From Phytoseiulus persimilis (Eukaryota; Arthropoda; Arachnida; Mesostigmata; Phytoseiidae), in assembly GCA_037576195.1 (NCBI GenBank), contig CM075104.1, positions 22,088,211 to 22,152,210 of the forward strand: a stretch of 64,000 nt of DNA, written 5' to 3'. Shown one piece after another: positions 47,501 to 59,803 of this stretch. A model generated the notes under the pieces. That model was given only the letters and a program-made list of their open reading frames with translations. It had not been told where the DNA came from and searched no databases. The position numbers and the translations under genes are program-made. How positions within the stretch are numbered: position 1 is the stretch's first letter; every line of letters starts with the position of its first letter.

Positions 47501-50500
47501 GATCATCTCGATGCCATCCGCAGGGGTTAAGTGGCGACCGTGTTTCCGAATCGTTGAACATTGGCATAATTCGCTTGCTATTCGCTGCTAGCGGCCTCCC
47601 GTTTCGAACCGGCGATCGCGGACTGGAAATCCCGACAAATAGTCAACATCGCCGGACAGATATCCGACCGTGCAGACCTTCTCAGAGCCCGCTCTCCCGT
47701 CCACAACTAGTCGGCTCAATTTCCGGCTCGAGCGTCCATGAATGTCAACCAGTTAATTCTGGCATCGGAAACTCAGCGGGGGCAGAGCGTCGCGGTCCCG
47801 GGAATGCAGCTATGAAGACCGGGGTTCTGACCCCCAGAATCGGCTTACAACTCGAAGTGTTCTAATCCTGGCTTGTTATAGTTAGCTCCCCGCGTCTGGC
47901 ATATCTAGTATGTACATGCGGCTGCTCCGGTTCACTGAGGGAAGCGATTCGAGGGAGAGAGGGAAAAGGCTTCGCTCGAGCGATGTGCGCCAATGCAGAA
48001 GCGCAACGCCTCAGTCCCGGCATTCATTATCTGATTGATGTTTACCATGATCGAGCGCGAGTTCAAAACGTCGGAGACCGTCTGCTCAATCAGCAATCAT
48101 GAAAGCAACACATTTGCGGTTCGAAAATGCAAAAGTTCAGGAGAATTCCCCGAGTCGAAGATTTCGTCCTCGAAGGGTCCGGATTCAAACCCGGAGCCGA
48201 CTGGCTCGTCCAGACCAGAGATTTTCTCCTAGATCGGATTCCGTCTCCTCGTTTGCGCAGTACTCCGTCGGTCACACCTATCGGCGTCTTGCTGGCATGG
48301 TGGCCGTCGCTCTCGGCTCTTTCAACGAGAAGCGACGAGTTTATTTTCGCCGAAAATTATCTCTCGATGCCAATTGGATCCTCCACAATCACGGGAGAGC
48401 AACTGGAGGACAAATCCAATCGCTAACGCAAACATACGTGCCAGCAACCACTCACTTCGCCACCCATCGTGCGGTTCGTTTCGTTCCTCGGACGATGGCA
48501 CTCATCCATCAACTCACTCCATCATGAGCTGGAGAAAGAAATCCGGCCCACCGAGCATGAAGATCACATGAATCAGTGATCTCAAACTCCTGGTGCCAAG
48601 TGTGTGCCATGACTCGCGGGGCGAACTTCCAACTCCGTCCCGTCTCGAACAAGAAGACTGATGAGTACATCGGGGTTTCGGCTCCATGAGCGACCACGTC
48701 GAAGAGAAACATTCGGGGTGTCCTCTGCGATAGGACAGAAGAGGACTTTTCTATGTCGCCCCGAGCAGAAAATCGGGACGCGTTCGATGATCAACCAACT
48801 TCGAAGAATCCCGACTTTTTCCACGAGAACTCGGTCTCCAGAATAGGCATTACGTGATCTTTGCAGTCGATAGTTCGAGAAGTGCTCAGACTCGTGTCAG
48901 TGTGGGATCGTTCGGTCCGAACATCGATCGCGCGGCCGTCGCCTGGAGTCGGAGGAAGGGGCAAAAACTTGTCTTTGTGGGGAGGAATGACGGGCAAAGA
49001 GAGTCTTTCTTGTTCACGGCCCGCTCGGTTCGTCCATCTGCGAGTCCAGCGTTTTTTTTCCGCTCGTCGACGGCTCTACCCGAACGTCCGCTCTTTTTGC
49101 TTGCGGCAAACAGCAAGGCGGCAGGCGGGCACCTGGAGCGCTAAGTGGGCCGGTGTCTCTCAATTGCTCGCCCGGTTGGCAAGATCTGCCCCACTGTCAA
49201 AAATCAATTTCTCCACTTTGCTTGTATGAAGGGGCACCCTGGTTGGGTCCTCGCCGATCCGCCTCGAAAAACGTAAGACGCTTCGGTTCGGTCCACCACT
49301 CGCTCTCTGCCAACTTCAGACAAGCGTGTGACGGGGCGGCGACAACGCCGACCAGGCGACCAGTCAAACGGAAAACCGTTAAAACGGTCGCTGACGCAAC
49401 AAAGTGTCTTCCAATACCTTCCTCCCATCCGAGGCGAAACAGCGAGAGAGAAGACGACGCTGGATGCCGAGTGCCCAGTGACGCCGAGCAGCGGACCGAG
49501 GGCTAACCAGAAGACCTGAGGAGTTATTCGTAGAATCGCGTACTCGTAGGAGTTCCGTCCGGTTCAGGTGCATGAATAACCCGCGCGCGCCCTCCGAGAG
49601 CCAGAATAACCCAGCAACTATGTTGTTGTTTTTATCTTATTTTCTTCGTTATCAAGTTTGTGCTGTCAGGTTATTTATGGTTGAGCTACCAATTTTCACA
49701 GTTGTTGCTGGTAATGGTGTTGTTGTTGGGTCCCTGTTCCTGTTGTGGATGTTCTTCTCCGCTCGCAGTCGTAGTCTTCCCTACACTGTTGTTCGACGCA
49801 TGGCAGTTGCGTTCCTGTGTTCCGTGGTCTCAATGCAGTTCTTCTGTTTTCGTTGTTGCGAATTTCTTCTAAGTTTTCCCTCCCGGGTTTCGATATCCCG
49901 GACGGTGAGTCCTGCAAAAGATATTCAGACAACAAGGCGGTTTTGCAGCGTGCTCTAGGACAACGACAGCAAAAATAAAAAGAAGACGGCGAAGAAGAAA
50001 AAGAAGACAGCTACAGAAACGGCAAGCGAGCGAGCGACCGAGCGGCCACGGAAGATTGATAGAACGTGTCAGCGATATTCGTGGTGGCTTATCCGCCCGT
50101 TGATTGCGATTCGGTGCAGGGCGAAAAGAGAAAACCCAACTCCGGGAATATATTGCTGCCCCGTCGGGAGCGACCGATGGTCGAGTCGCAACTCGACGGT
50201 CTCGCGAATCTGGCGGACGGCCCTGTTCGTCATCTCTCAAAATCTGTATCCTCAAAAACAACGAATGATTCGCATCCAACACTGTCCTCCCGGGAGCTCG
50301 CAGATCCCATCCGGCAATAGCCCGAAAAATAATCGTGACCATGAAAACCAACAATGTGTACTCGCGGTTAGCAACGCGCTTACCATCGTGCGATCTCGTC
50401 GCGCAAGGGGAGCCTGATGCCAGTCGGGATTGTCTGTAATCGGTGGACATCGTTCCTTCGAAAGTGATTGTCGATGCGAAATGCCTCAGTTAAGTCTTCT

Positions 50501-53500
50501 TCAAGTGCTATCAATCTCTCAAACGAGAGTTTTCGTTACAAAAGAATCAATAACGAGGATTTTCCGTTCGCCGATGATATTTTTCGCCTTGGATGGAGAG
50601 AACCCAGTGACAGCCCTGATTAATTTCGATTAGAGACTCTCCTATTCACGCTCAATCGATCAACATGAACAGCTGATTTCTCTTCGATTCTTCTTTTCCT
50701 CTTCAAAGCGACCAGTGTCTCGGAAATTCTTGAAGAGCAACGAAATCGCTTTCGGTCCTGAACGAGCCGAGAACATTTGATTCTGACCGAGCGAGCTCGT
50801 TGAGCATTTCGAGTTCTGGCCGAGTCGTTCGTCAGCACGAGCCAAGATTCATCCGTTGATCGAGTGAGTGCTTTTGCGCTGGATCTGAAGAGCCCGCCAG
50901 AGCAGAGTTGTTCGGTGCTGTCACTTTGAGGAATCCCAATAAGAATGGATTTCCTCGAGGGCTACAACGCGCGACGGAACAGCTCGCGTGACCACCGAGC
51001 CAGACGTGCGGGGGTGCTGAATTTTCGCCCGGAAAGAACAGAAATATTCGGAGACGAATGAGGTTTCCCGATGGACTCACGAACCACGCGAGTTTTCCGA
51101 GAGCATGAGGGAGTGCCATCCAAATCTCTGAACTGACGCGAGTCAGAACGAAACAATGCGAGTCCACACGCCCAAAATAGAACTAAACGAGAGCAAAACT
51201 GCGTATGCGCTGAGTTACCATCGGACTGGAAGTTCGAGAACCAGAAATTCCCAACACTAGAAATATCGGCCTGATCCGCGGTTGCGGTCCTCTGCCATGG
51301 ACGCCTAAGCCCTATATGTATAAGATCATGGGACGAATTAAAAGAACCAGGTTTCCATGATGCAAAAGACCGGATCGCAATGTCATGTTCCGGCATTCAT
51401 GGAACGAAAGCGAGATTATATTCTCTCTTTGGTGGTGTAAGAAATGTTCTGGAGCTACAAGGTTGTCACAAATTGGATCACGGATGCCTAGCCGCGTTTT
51501 AAAAGCGTTTCGCCGATTCGGGAGTTTCCAGTCCCCGTCCATGATGACTGTGGGAAAACCTCGGTGACTCATCCATTATCATGCCGATGACAACAACGAG
51601 GTGAGAGTTCAGCGCCGCATCATCTCGAACCGTGCGTCAGAGGATCATGATAGAGGAGCTAGAGCTGAGCAGTGGGCTGGACCACATAAATGGATCTGAG
51701 CAGAAGCAATCCGTGTTTCAAGCGGGTTCCCGGACTTGAATCCGACTAATTGATCAAACTCATGACTCAGTTCCGCCCGATATCCAGACGTTCGGAGCGA
51801 AGTGTCTTCGGAGTCGCTAATTACGAAATTGTGTCGGAATCCTGATCCGATCTCCATTCATACGAGAACGTTGTTAGTAATGTTCTTTCCGGGAGTGTCG
51901 TTCATTTGCGCGAGCTCGAGGAACTCCCGGGCAAAGCTCAACCTGGCGTCGGCGGCTTCGTGATCTAAACTGATTCGGTTGGAAGTTTTTGTCTTTGAAG
52001 CGGCTCAGCCTCGGCTCGTTCTTGCTGTTGCGTTTCTTGGAGGGAAGAAAGCCGAGGAATGCCGTTCTTGGAGCCGGTGGACTCGTTCTTTCGCTCGACC
52101 GGGTGACTGTGCTGCTACAGCGTAGGATGGGCGCTGTTTTTCACAGGAACTTCCAAAACTCGTTCGTAGAGGAACCGGAAGTTTCCACGGATGAATGACG
52201 TCTTGCCGAGGGCGTTTTTCTTGTTCTCAGTTTCCCGTCTGCCGTTGGTCGGCCAGCCGGTCGGGTCTGCCGGTCGTCTTATTCGTCCTCGTCGAAAGGG
52301 CAAACCATGTTCTCTACAGTACGTTCGCGACAATCGAATTCCCCCTAATCGGCTTGCTTTCACAACGGACGGAAGTTCATCCACTCAAGCGTTCCTTGGT
52401 CCGGTTTGTCGTTGTTCGGACGTTTCTCACGAATTCCCGGAGAATGTTGAGTCGGAACGAGCCTATCTGCGATTAGCGAGCCATGTTCAAGTTTTCTGAG
52501 CGTTGAAACGTTTCCTATGCCGGGAAGAACGGATTGTCGGAGCTCACTACTGAGGAACAGTAGTTCCGCACTTCTCCTCGTTGTGAGTGACTCGCGCGCC
52601 CGGATCGAAGACCGCTCTAGAACGCAGACTCGTTCGGCTCCGAATACATTTCGTCCGTCGGCGGCGGTCTCAAATGCCGCAAACAGTTTTCTCCTCCTAG
52701 CTTCATCTGAAAGTGTAATTGGCAATGCGAGCGTCTTTCGTAAAAGTTCACTCCGATCAGGAAGTTCGTGTTTCGCTAGTGAGCGCGTTCCGAATTCTTC
52801 GGAAGGGAGCCGACGTCACAACGGGTCGATCGCTTCGTCTTTGGTGTCGATCTCGCATTCGGGAACGAATATTTCCTTCAGGCACCCCGAATGGATAAGC
52901 CATCGTATGCCTAGAGCCCGACCCATTCGCGGGCTCAGTTGAGAACTATCCTTGGAAATAGTCCAGGTCTCAGAGCCCGCTGATCCTGATTATGAATTCT
53001 CCCAACCTGAGCACACTTCGTCGACCTCTAGACTCGGTTCGGAAACAGGGATTCATTGGCTAGATTCCAGCAAAAAAAAAACAGAAGCTTGGACCATCCG
53101 CCAATCACAGGAGGTTCGAGGAATCGGCGACTGACGGAGTCGAGCGCAGCTTATTGAACTTGTGCGGATCAGTCTTCAAACGCCCACCACCGGCCCGCGG
53201 TTGGTATGTCCATGTCTTTCGAGCGAGCGACCCTCCGTTCGTTCGAATGCCTGCCTTAGGTGTGAGGTTGAACCGGGCAAAACGATTGTCGTGACCTTCT
53301 GAGGGCGTTACGTTCGGTTACTGCGTTGCTTACTCGGTTTGATGATGGTTTTCGGTTCTGGTGGATTGGTCTTCGTGTTTTCTTTCTGTTTTCGTTGAGG
53401 CCTCTCTCCACCCAAAGGGCGAAGTGGCCGCACGGACTAAGCGACCACCGAATAGAGCAACAGATGAGCGAGCGAACGGATGACACTCGCCGAGGCAAAA

Positions 53501-54315
53501 GAACAACCAGAGAACGATGGGGTCCCCGAACGAACATGTGTCGACGTCATCTCCACCTTCACCATGCTTTGCTTCTTCTCGATTGTAGAGATTGTAGTGC
53601 TTCCATGTGTTTGTCACTCTTATTCTTCGAGCTTTTGGTCGTTTGGCCCGTTTCTTTTCTTCTTCTTCTTGCTTCTCTTCCGCGCTGTCTAATCAATCCA
53701 AATTGACACCCACTATCTCTGGTTACGTCACGACTGACAACCCGGGAATATGGCGAATCTCGATGTTGATGGAAAAATCTCGGTGGCACATCTATCCCAT
53801 TGGCAAATGCTCCTGGACAGGAGCTTGAATCTCATATCGCTCGAAGTCAGCTTCAACCTGTTTACAACGGAGGCGGGAGCCCCGATCCTCACGCACCGCT
53901 AGAGCCACCATCCCATGATGCTCACTCTCGTTCTGCGATTGACTCGCATCACTTTAAGACCGCTTCGGGCCCCGAAATTTCTAGATTTCAACAACCCTCT
54001 GGCACGAGGACCCGAGTCTGACGCCCGCAGGACTGTCAAGTTCACTGGTATTCTGATGAGATGGTGCCTGAATGAACCCCGCGAGACAATGAGACCGATC
54101 AAAAATTCGATCAAACCTCTCTCTCCCGATTTGATATCGTCCTTGGAAAGAAAACGCGAGCCTTTCGCGTTATGGGACTGAACATGAATCATTAGAAGCT
54201 TCGAAACGTGGACCATCTCATCTGAATCCCGTAGTTATACGTCGTAAACCTCGTTCGTGAGCCGGAGAAACATTTAGGGTCCGACCCTCCCCACCCATCG
54301 AGCACGAAATTACAC

Positions 54316-55354
54316 ATGAGGCTAGAGGAGACTCAGAATTCCAGGAGATTCTCGTCTATCGCTCATCCTGATATTTCTCGATGTGCTCCCGCCTGGTCTG
54401 TGAAGCTATGGGGTGCAAAGTATGATATGAAAAACCAGATTCCTTTTCCTCCAGGACTGGTCTCGTTCGAAATCTATTTCGGATCTGTTCTGGGAAGGCT
54501 CGTCCTTTGCGGACTTTTCTCGTCCCCGCTCCGTCGTGCTGACGGTGAGTCGCGCAACTAAAGCCGGTGAGACGGCGACTGAGGCGCAACAAGTATCTCC
54601 TTGCTTCCTCGGCTCACTAGCCTGAGGCTCTTGCGACGGGTACTGGCTGTCTCGCTCTCTTGCTCCTGTTCGAGGGATTCCACTTAAACTGCGACGACGG
54701 TCCGTGCTCATGCTTGTCCCTGTGCGTGCGCTCTCGTTATGCGACGATGGTAATCGCGCGAACGATCTCGCGCTCTCGAGAATCGGCTCCAGTTCACACT
54801 CCGATCGTTTGTCGTGGAAAAGCGCACTTCGAGCACTAAGTCCCTCCTTCACTTTCCTGATCGGCTTCGCACAGTCTCGATCCCCATCATTGTGGCTACT
54901 GCTTTCGAAGCCGCTTTGCACGCCACGGGCCGTCGCTGGAATATTTCCGGAGATCCGAGGCTCTCCTACGAATTTGATCGGGTGACCGGAATCGGGGAAG
55001 GAGCATTGAGTCGCCGCCGATTCGTGGTCGGGGATACTCGCGATATCGGATCAGCTGTTCAGCTCCGAAAATGTATTTTCCCTCGTCACGGAAAGTGAGT
55101 TATGACGGGCGATGGCATCGAAAGAGATGTTCTCATCGCCGAGGAACCCACTGAGGCTCTTCAGGGCTCTGGACGAGCATCTATTCGACGGTTACAGGAG
55201 CGAACTTCAGTTCTCATGCATCCGAAATCGTGCATCCGTCATGGCTCGAAGTTCATCAAAGACCTGGATCGGAACACAGGTTGGCATCACAGAAGCTGAA
55301 TGTGCACGCATTCACTCGATGCGCGTCGCCGCATTTTCTCACAGTCTAAGGTAA
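54316..55354 (+). CDS. Candidate three-exon gene, unknown product
   Basis: No family is recognised. The exons are 54316-54544, 54875-55094 and 55165-55354. Exon 1 begins MRLEETQNSRRFSS and ends GACG|GTGAGT (phase 1). Exon 2 follows CTTCGCACAG and supplies the two bases needed; it ends GGAAA|GTGAGT (phase 2). Exon 3 follows GAGGCTCTTCAG, again in the required phase, and ends TAA at 55352-55354. The introns are 330 and 70 nt. The modelled protein has about 212 residues, with one hydrophobic stretch near residues 47-68 (LVSFEIYFGSVLGRLVLCGL) and a basic C-terminal part. An AATAAA overlaps the stop codon, which would leave an unusually short 3' end. Two GTGAGT donors and consistent phases favour a gene. 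Near-random Arg and Ser content and lack of homology argue against it. Confidence 0.25.
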
Positions 55355-55358
55355 TAAA
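55353..55358 (+). promoter_or_regulatory. AATAAA overlapping the stop of the 54.3-55.4 kb model
   Basis: A canonical poly(A) hexamer begins inside the TAA stop codon of the three-exon model. If used, cleavage would fall roughly 10-30 nt after the stop. It is weak evidence for a transcript end at this point. Confidence 0.2.
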
Positions 55359-58300
55359 GGTTGTTTGAGTGCCGACCCGTCCACCGCTCACACTTGTGAC
55401 AGCGTCGCGTAAACCAGCAGAATACTTAAGCTTCAGTCATCGCCCACTTGGTTCAGTAGGACCTGAACATCACTGAGCCTTTGCCCATGGCTGAGCAGAT
55501 GCGTGGAGATCATCCGTGAAGACTCTTGAGATCACTCCCTAAATCCAGGCCGACCGGAGAGCGGCTTCCTCTCCGTTCCCACATGGTTCCTTTTCGCAAG
55601 AACAAGGAAACTTCGATGAATCTCACGGGGAGCTCACGCGTTGCTCCGCCCGGTCCCCCAATACTCCCCTGGAGTTCGAGCACCCGGACGCTGTTCACCT
55701 CGGTCGCGACTCGCTGTACCGAGGAATTTCGAGGGCCCATCGAGTGAAATTTCTAAATTCTGGTGAAAAGCCAGTAAAATGGCTCGCTTTTCAGGCTACG
55801 ACTCCTGCGCAGTTATGTTTTCCCCGTAAAGGTTCCGCAAGGGTTCCGCGGGCACAATGGACCTAGGAGAGGGTTCTCTGAGAGAAATGAGCTCTGGTAG
55901 AGCGTCCAGAGGATAAAAAGTTACGGGAACTGTGCTGCGGGCTGTCAGTCATCTGTTTTGCATTCATTGAGATACCGTGCGTCAGAAGCTGCAACGCTCC
56001 TCGAGTGAGGAGTTCGGCTCCGTTCGAGCAAATTTATCTGGACTGGATCATTCCGAGCTAACTGCCAGAACGGATTGAAGCGGGAGAGCCCACCCGCGAT
56101 GTCGTTCTCGATCAGATGAATCGATTTCCATGAGTCTGAACATCGAAGGAGCTCGTTCCGAGGAAGCAGAGCGAGCTCCGTCGATGAGGACCTGGAGGCC
56201 GCGACCGTTGCCTCGCAGGCATAGATGAACGTGGCCCCGAGAGATCGATGCCGGGACCCTGCCGAATCCCCAAAATGTTCAAACGAGGGTCTGTGGGAAT
56301 AATCATCATCAGCTCGGTCCAGGAAGACCAGGGAAGAATCTTCACCCGCTGTGAAAATTATTCGTGAGTCTGTTAAATGTGACCCTGGACCAGCTGGAAA
56401 GTGAGGAGGAATACACGCGAACGGAATGTAACAGTATAGCTATCGCACATCGTCTCAACATGCGTTTGTTTTTGTCGGTGTTGCCTGCGGTATCAACCTT
56501 CCCCGGAAAAGCCATCGAAAGGAACAAGCACGATTGTGTTTTCCATCCGATGGAGAAGTGGACCATTTCATCTTTCTCCCCTCTTCTCCTTTCGGCATCG
56601 ACTCGCTGCCTTCTTCGAGAAATGATCCACCAACCCAGCTTTACAGCGAGAACGGTCCTAATCGGTGCGACATCCAGCATCAATTTATTGTATCGTTCAA
56701 AACACAGCTTCGCTCCGAAGTTCAAAGCGTTGGCGGTGGCCGACGGCGCCCGGAGGTCGTGAGGATCGAAGTTGTGCGCGACCGATCGGCCACGAGCGTC
56801 CGCAGTCTCCAGTGGTTGGCGAAGCCGCTGTCTGGCGTGCGACGCGTTCGTTTGTTGGTTTCGGTCGCTCACAATGATGTCACAGAGCCGCGATCTACAG
56901 GGGGTCCAGCGAGGGTCCGCCCCGGGAGACGATGAGGTGCGCTCCCCACTGAGAGAGGTGGCGCTGCGTAGGGTGCCACTCTAACCCCGGCTGGGTGTCC
57001 AGGGGCTTTTCCCACAGGCCCCGGTCGCCCGAGCGAAACTCGGTCGCACGACGATCTCAAAAGTCTGCCAGACAGTCGCCCTCTGTGAAAGAATCATTCG
57101 GAAGGGGCATCGTTGTTCTAATGGAGTGAGAAGACAGAGTTCGTGAGGGAGCTCCAGGAGCATTATAACGGAAGTGGCCGAATGGCTAGATGGAGTGATC
57201 AATGGCTTCATTGATGAGTGGATTGATGGTGAGACGCGGGATGAAAGTCGATGGACCGTCTGCTCATCATGGGAACATCTGTATCGTGGCGCCAACAATC
57301 CATTGGCTTCTTCTTCTCTTGAGGAGAGTGGAGGAAAGAAGAAGAGAGAGAGGGAGAGAATCGAACTAGAGAGGGAGAGCGCTTCCGCCGGAGGGAGGCG
57401 GTGCTTCCTGGAATGAATTTCGGGAATTCTCGAATGGAGACCCGGAGTCAACCACAGCGCCGTCGGAAAAAAAAATCGGAGTCCACGCTGCGCATTGACT
57501 CACAGCTCGGTGACGAAGCTCGGAAACATTCGCCTCTTATCGGGAATCTCTCCGGGATCACTCTGAAACGCGGCCCTCGTAACTCCTCGAGCGATGTCAC
57601 CCGAACGGACGATTATTTTCTAGGAACTGTTTATCCGGGGTGTCGTCTGTAAGAAGCTTTTAAGTGCGCGGGTTCACTGCACGACGAACTCCGGCAACAT
57701 CGGGTTTCCATGTCTCCGTGTTTTCCGTGGGAAAAGCGCTCAATTAGTTATTTATTTCAGGAGGGAGTATTCCGACTGGAGAAACGTCCATTTCTGATGC
57801 GGAGCGTTCCGATATCTATCTCGAGTTTCGGCTGAACATCTCGCCTAGCTAGCCATGTCTATCGAGGAAGAGCGGGAGACGTGCTGGCACTCCAATCGAG
57901 GCAACGATAACAACACGCGGTTATTCGAGTCCTCTCCGGGGGGAGCTCCAGAACTCCCTCAATTTTCTCTCGGGTCTTCATGCCCGCTCGTGTCTTCCCC
58001 GATCGGGAAAAACCGACGGCTCGGGAATCCCGGGTCTGGAGCTCCGGGATCGTCAGCCACAGCAGTCAAAGTTATCGAACGGCGACCGTTGTTCAAACAC
58101 CGCGCTTATCTTATTTCCATCTACTGGCCGTGTATGTGTCTTGTCTATGTTTGTTATTAGCTCGGGTGTTTGTGAGCGAGTTGGTTCGAAAACATTCCGT
58201 GGTCGTAGTTATCGTAGACATTTGTGATAAGGGCGGCGCTCCGTTGCGGTGGTTGATGCCATCCTTGTCTTCACCAGCGAGCTGATGATCTTCCTCAAGT

Positions 58301-59768
58301 TTTGGGGAGAGACAAATTGAGCCGATCGCTCGCTGTCGGTGCTTCCGCCGTCGACGACCGAACCAGCGCCGGCTGTATCCTGCCGCAAGGCCTACAAGCG
58401 TATTATGCAGATGGATGTTGTCGTCAGGAGAACCGCACCGAGGGATGATCGCTACAGGAGAGTCGGAGCGAGCGGATCGGAGCCCTATGCTCAGAGTGGA
58501 GTTCTGCGATCGGCTCCGAACCTCGGAGGAAAGTTCGCCGGATTCTCTCGCCTAATCGGTGTCCGTTGGGTTCGCGCGGCCTCATCGACTCGCAGAAGCC
58601 GAGAAACGTCGATGACTACGGCGACAACTTTGAGACGTCTCCGCCGTGTCCGACCACGGCTCGAGGGGGCTCTGCTGAGCGAACGCCACGGCAGGAAACC
58701 CTGTGACCGGAGAGAAGCGTCGATGGTGCTCCTGCGGCGAGCGCTCGTCATCCCGGAGTTGCCTCGTTGGCAGCTCCTCGGTTTGGTGGCTTCTTCGTCA
58801 GCAGCAGTTGACACGAGCGGGGTCCAGCCGAGTATCAGTGAGGTTTCAATGTCAAAGGAGAGGCTGCTGCTGACGGACATCGCCACGAGAAGCCCGTATG
58901 CGTGTCACGTTACCAACGATCGAGACGAAAACGAACAAGTCCATCAGCACGCCACAGGGACAAGCTCGGGTTCCGGCTGTGTGCTACCCGAGATTCCTCA
59001 TGAAACGCTCGTCCGACAGAGCTGTAATCAAAAGCCTCCCGGAATTCCTTCGTTACGTGCGCGGACGATGTTTTCAATATTTCGCCATGATTGAGAGCGG
59101 AGAACGGTGCTCATCGGGATCTTCACCGCCGCCGCCGCCGCCGCCAACTTCGTCATCGTGAAGTCGACGCCGTCTGGTGGCCGTCCGAAATATTGGCCAG
59201 CGAGCAGTACTTAAAATCAGAATAGATAAACGACCGCGTAAACATTCGTGGTAGGAGGCTTAGCGAAAGCTCCGTCCGCATCAAATCGACGACGGTGGTC
59301 TCATCCCTCTCCCGAGAACGAATCTAATCTTCTCCATCGGACAAACGGGTTCCCAGCGAGCTTGGAATCGATGTCGGCCGCTGCGGTCAGGACTGATGAT
59401 TCGGCGCGAACGCACCTCACCCTTCTCCGAAAATTCCCGAGTCTGGAACGATTGGATTGTTCACGCGGTCTCATCCCGTGGGGGGTCCGCTGCTAAACAA
59501 GCAGAGGGCGAACGAGCGGGAGGGAATTCTGAATCCCGTTGTTTTCTCTGCGAGTCAGAGCCCAGCCGGAGTCGTCTCTAATGTTTGTTGAGGCAAATAT
59601 CGTTGAGTGCTTCATAGGTTAAGTGAAAACCTGATACCTCTTCTGTGTGAGGGAGCGAGTGTTGGGACTCACTTAGAAGCTGGCGCAGAGATCCCGCAGC
59701 GCCGTTCGGCTGACTCATGGGCAAGGACCCGAGCCCGCTGCTCGGCAAGAACAACCAGGCTCCCATAG

Positions 59769-59770
<2 letters not shown>

Positions 59771-59802
<32 letters not shown>
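59771..59802. repeat. (AC)16 microsatellite
   Basis: Sixteen uninterrupted AC dinucleotides. No gene context is recognised around it; open frames running through it on either strand are artefacts of the repeat. Confidence 0.97.

Positions 59803-59803
<1 letters not shown>

Larger units (their letters stand above)
33300..54200. other. About 21 kb with no recognisable gene
   Basis: The region holds the TA-flanked inverted repeat at 35477 and the C18 tract at 34484. The many open frames of 60-220 codons overlap each other on both strands and show no domain, splice chain or conserved motif that I can recognise. It may be intergenic or a long intron. Confidence 0.45.

Noticed and set aside
53899..54216. 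Protein-like frames on both strands just upstream of the 54.3 kb model
   Set aside because: Both strands look equally plausible, with no splice site linking either to the model. This shows how easily composition alone misleads here.
57170..57270. tRNA A-box-like TGGCCGAATGG
   Set aside because: No matching B box (GGTTCGAATCC type) or acceptor stem follows within tRNA range.
58339..59094. 251-codon plus-strand open frame
   Set aside because: Composition is Arg/Ser-rich and near random. At this GC content about one chance frame of this order is expected in a 64-kb window.
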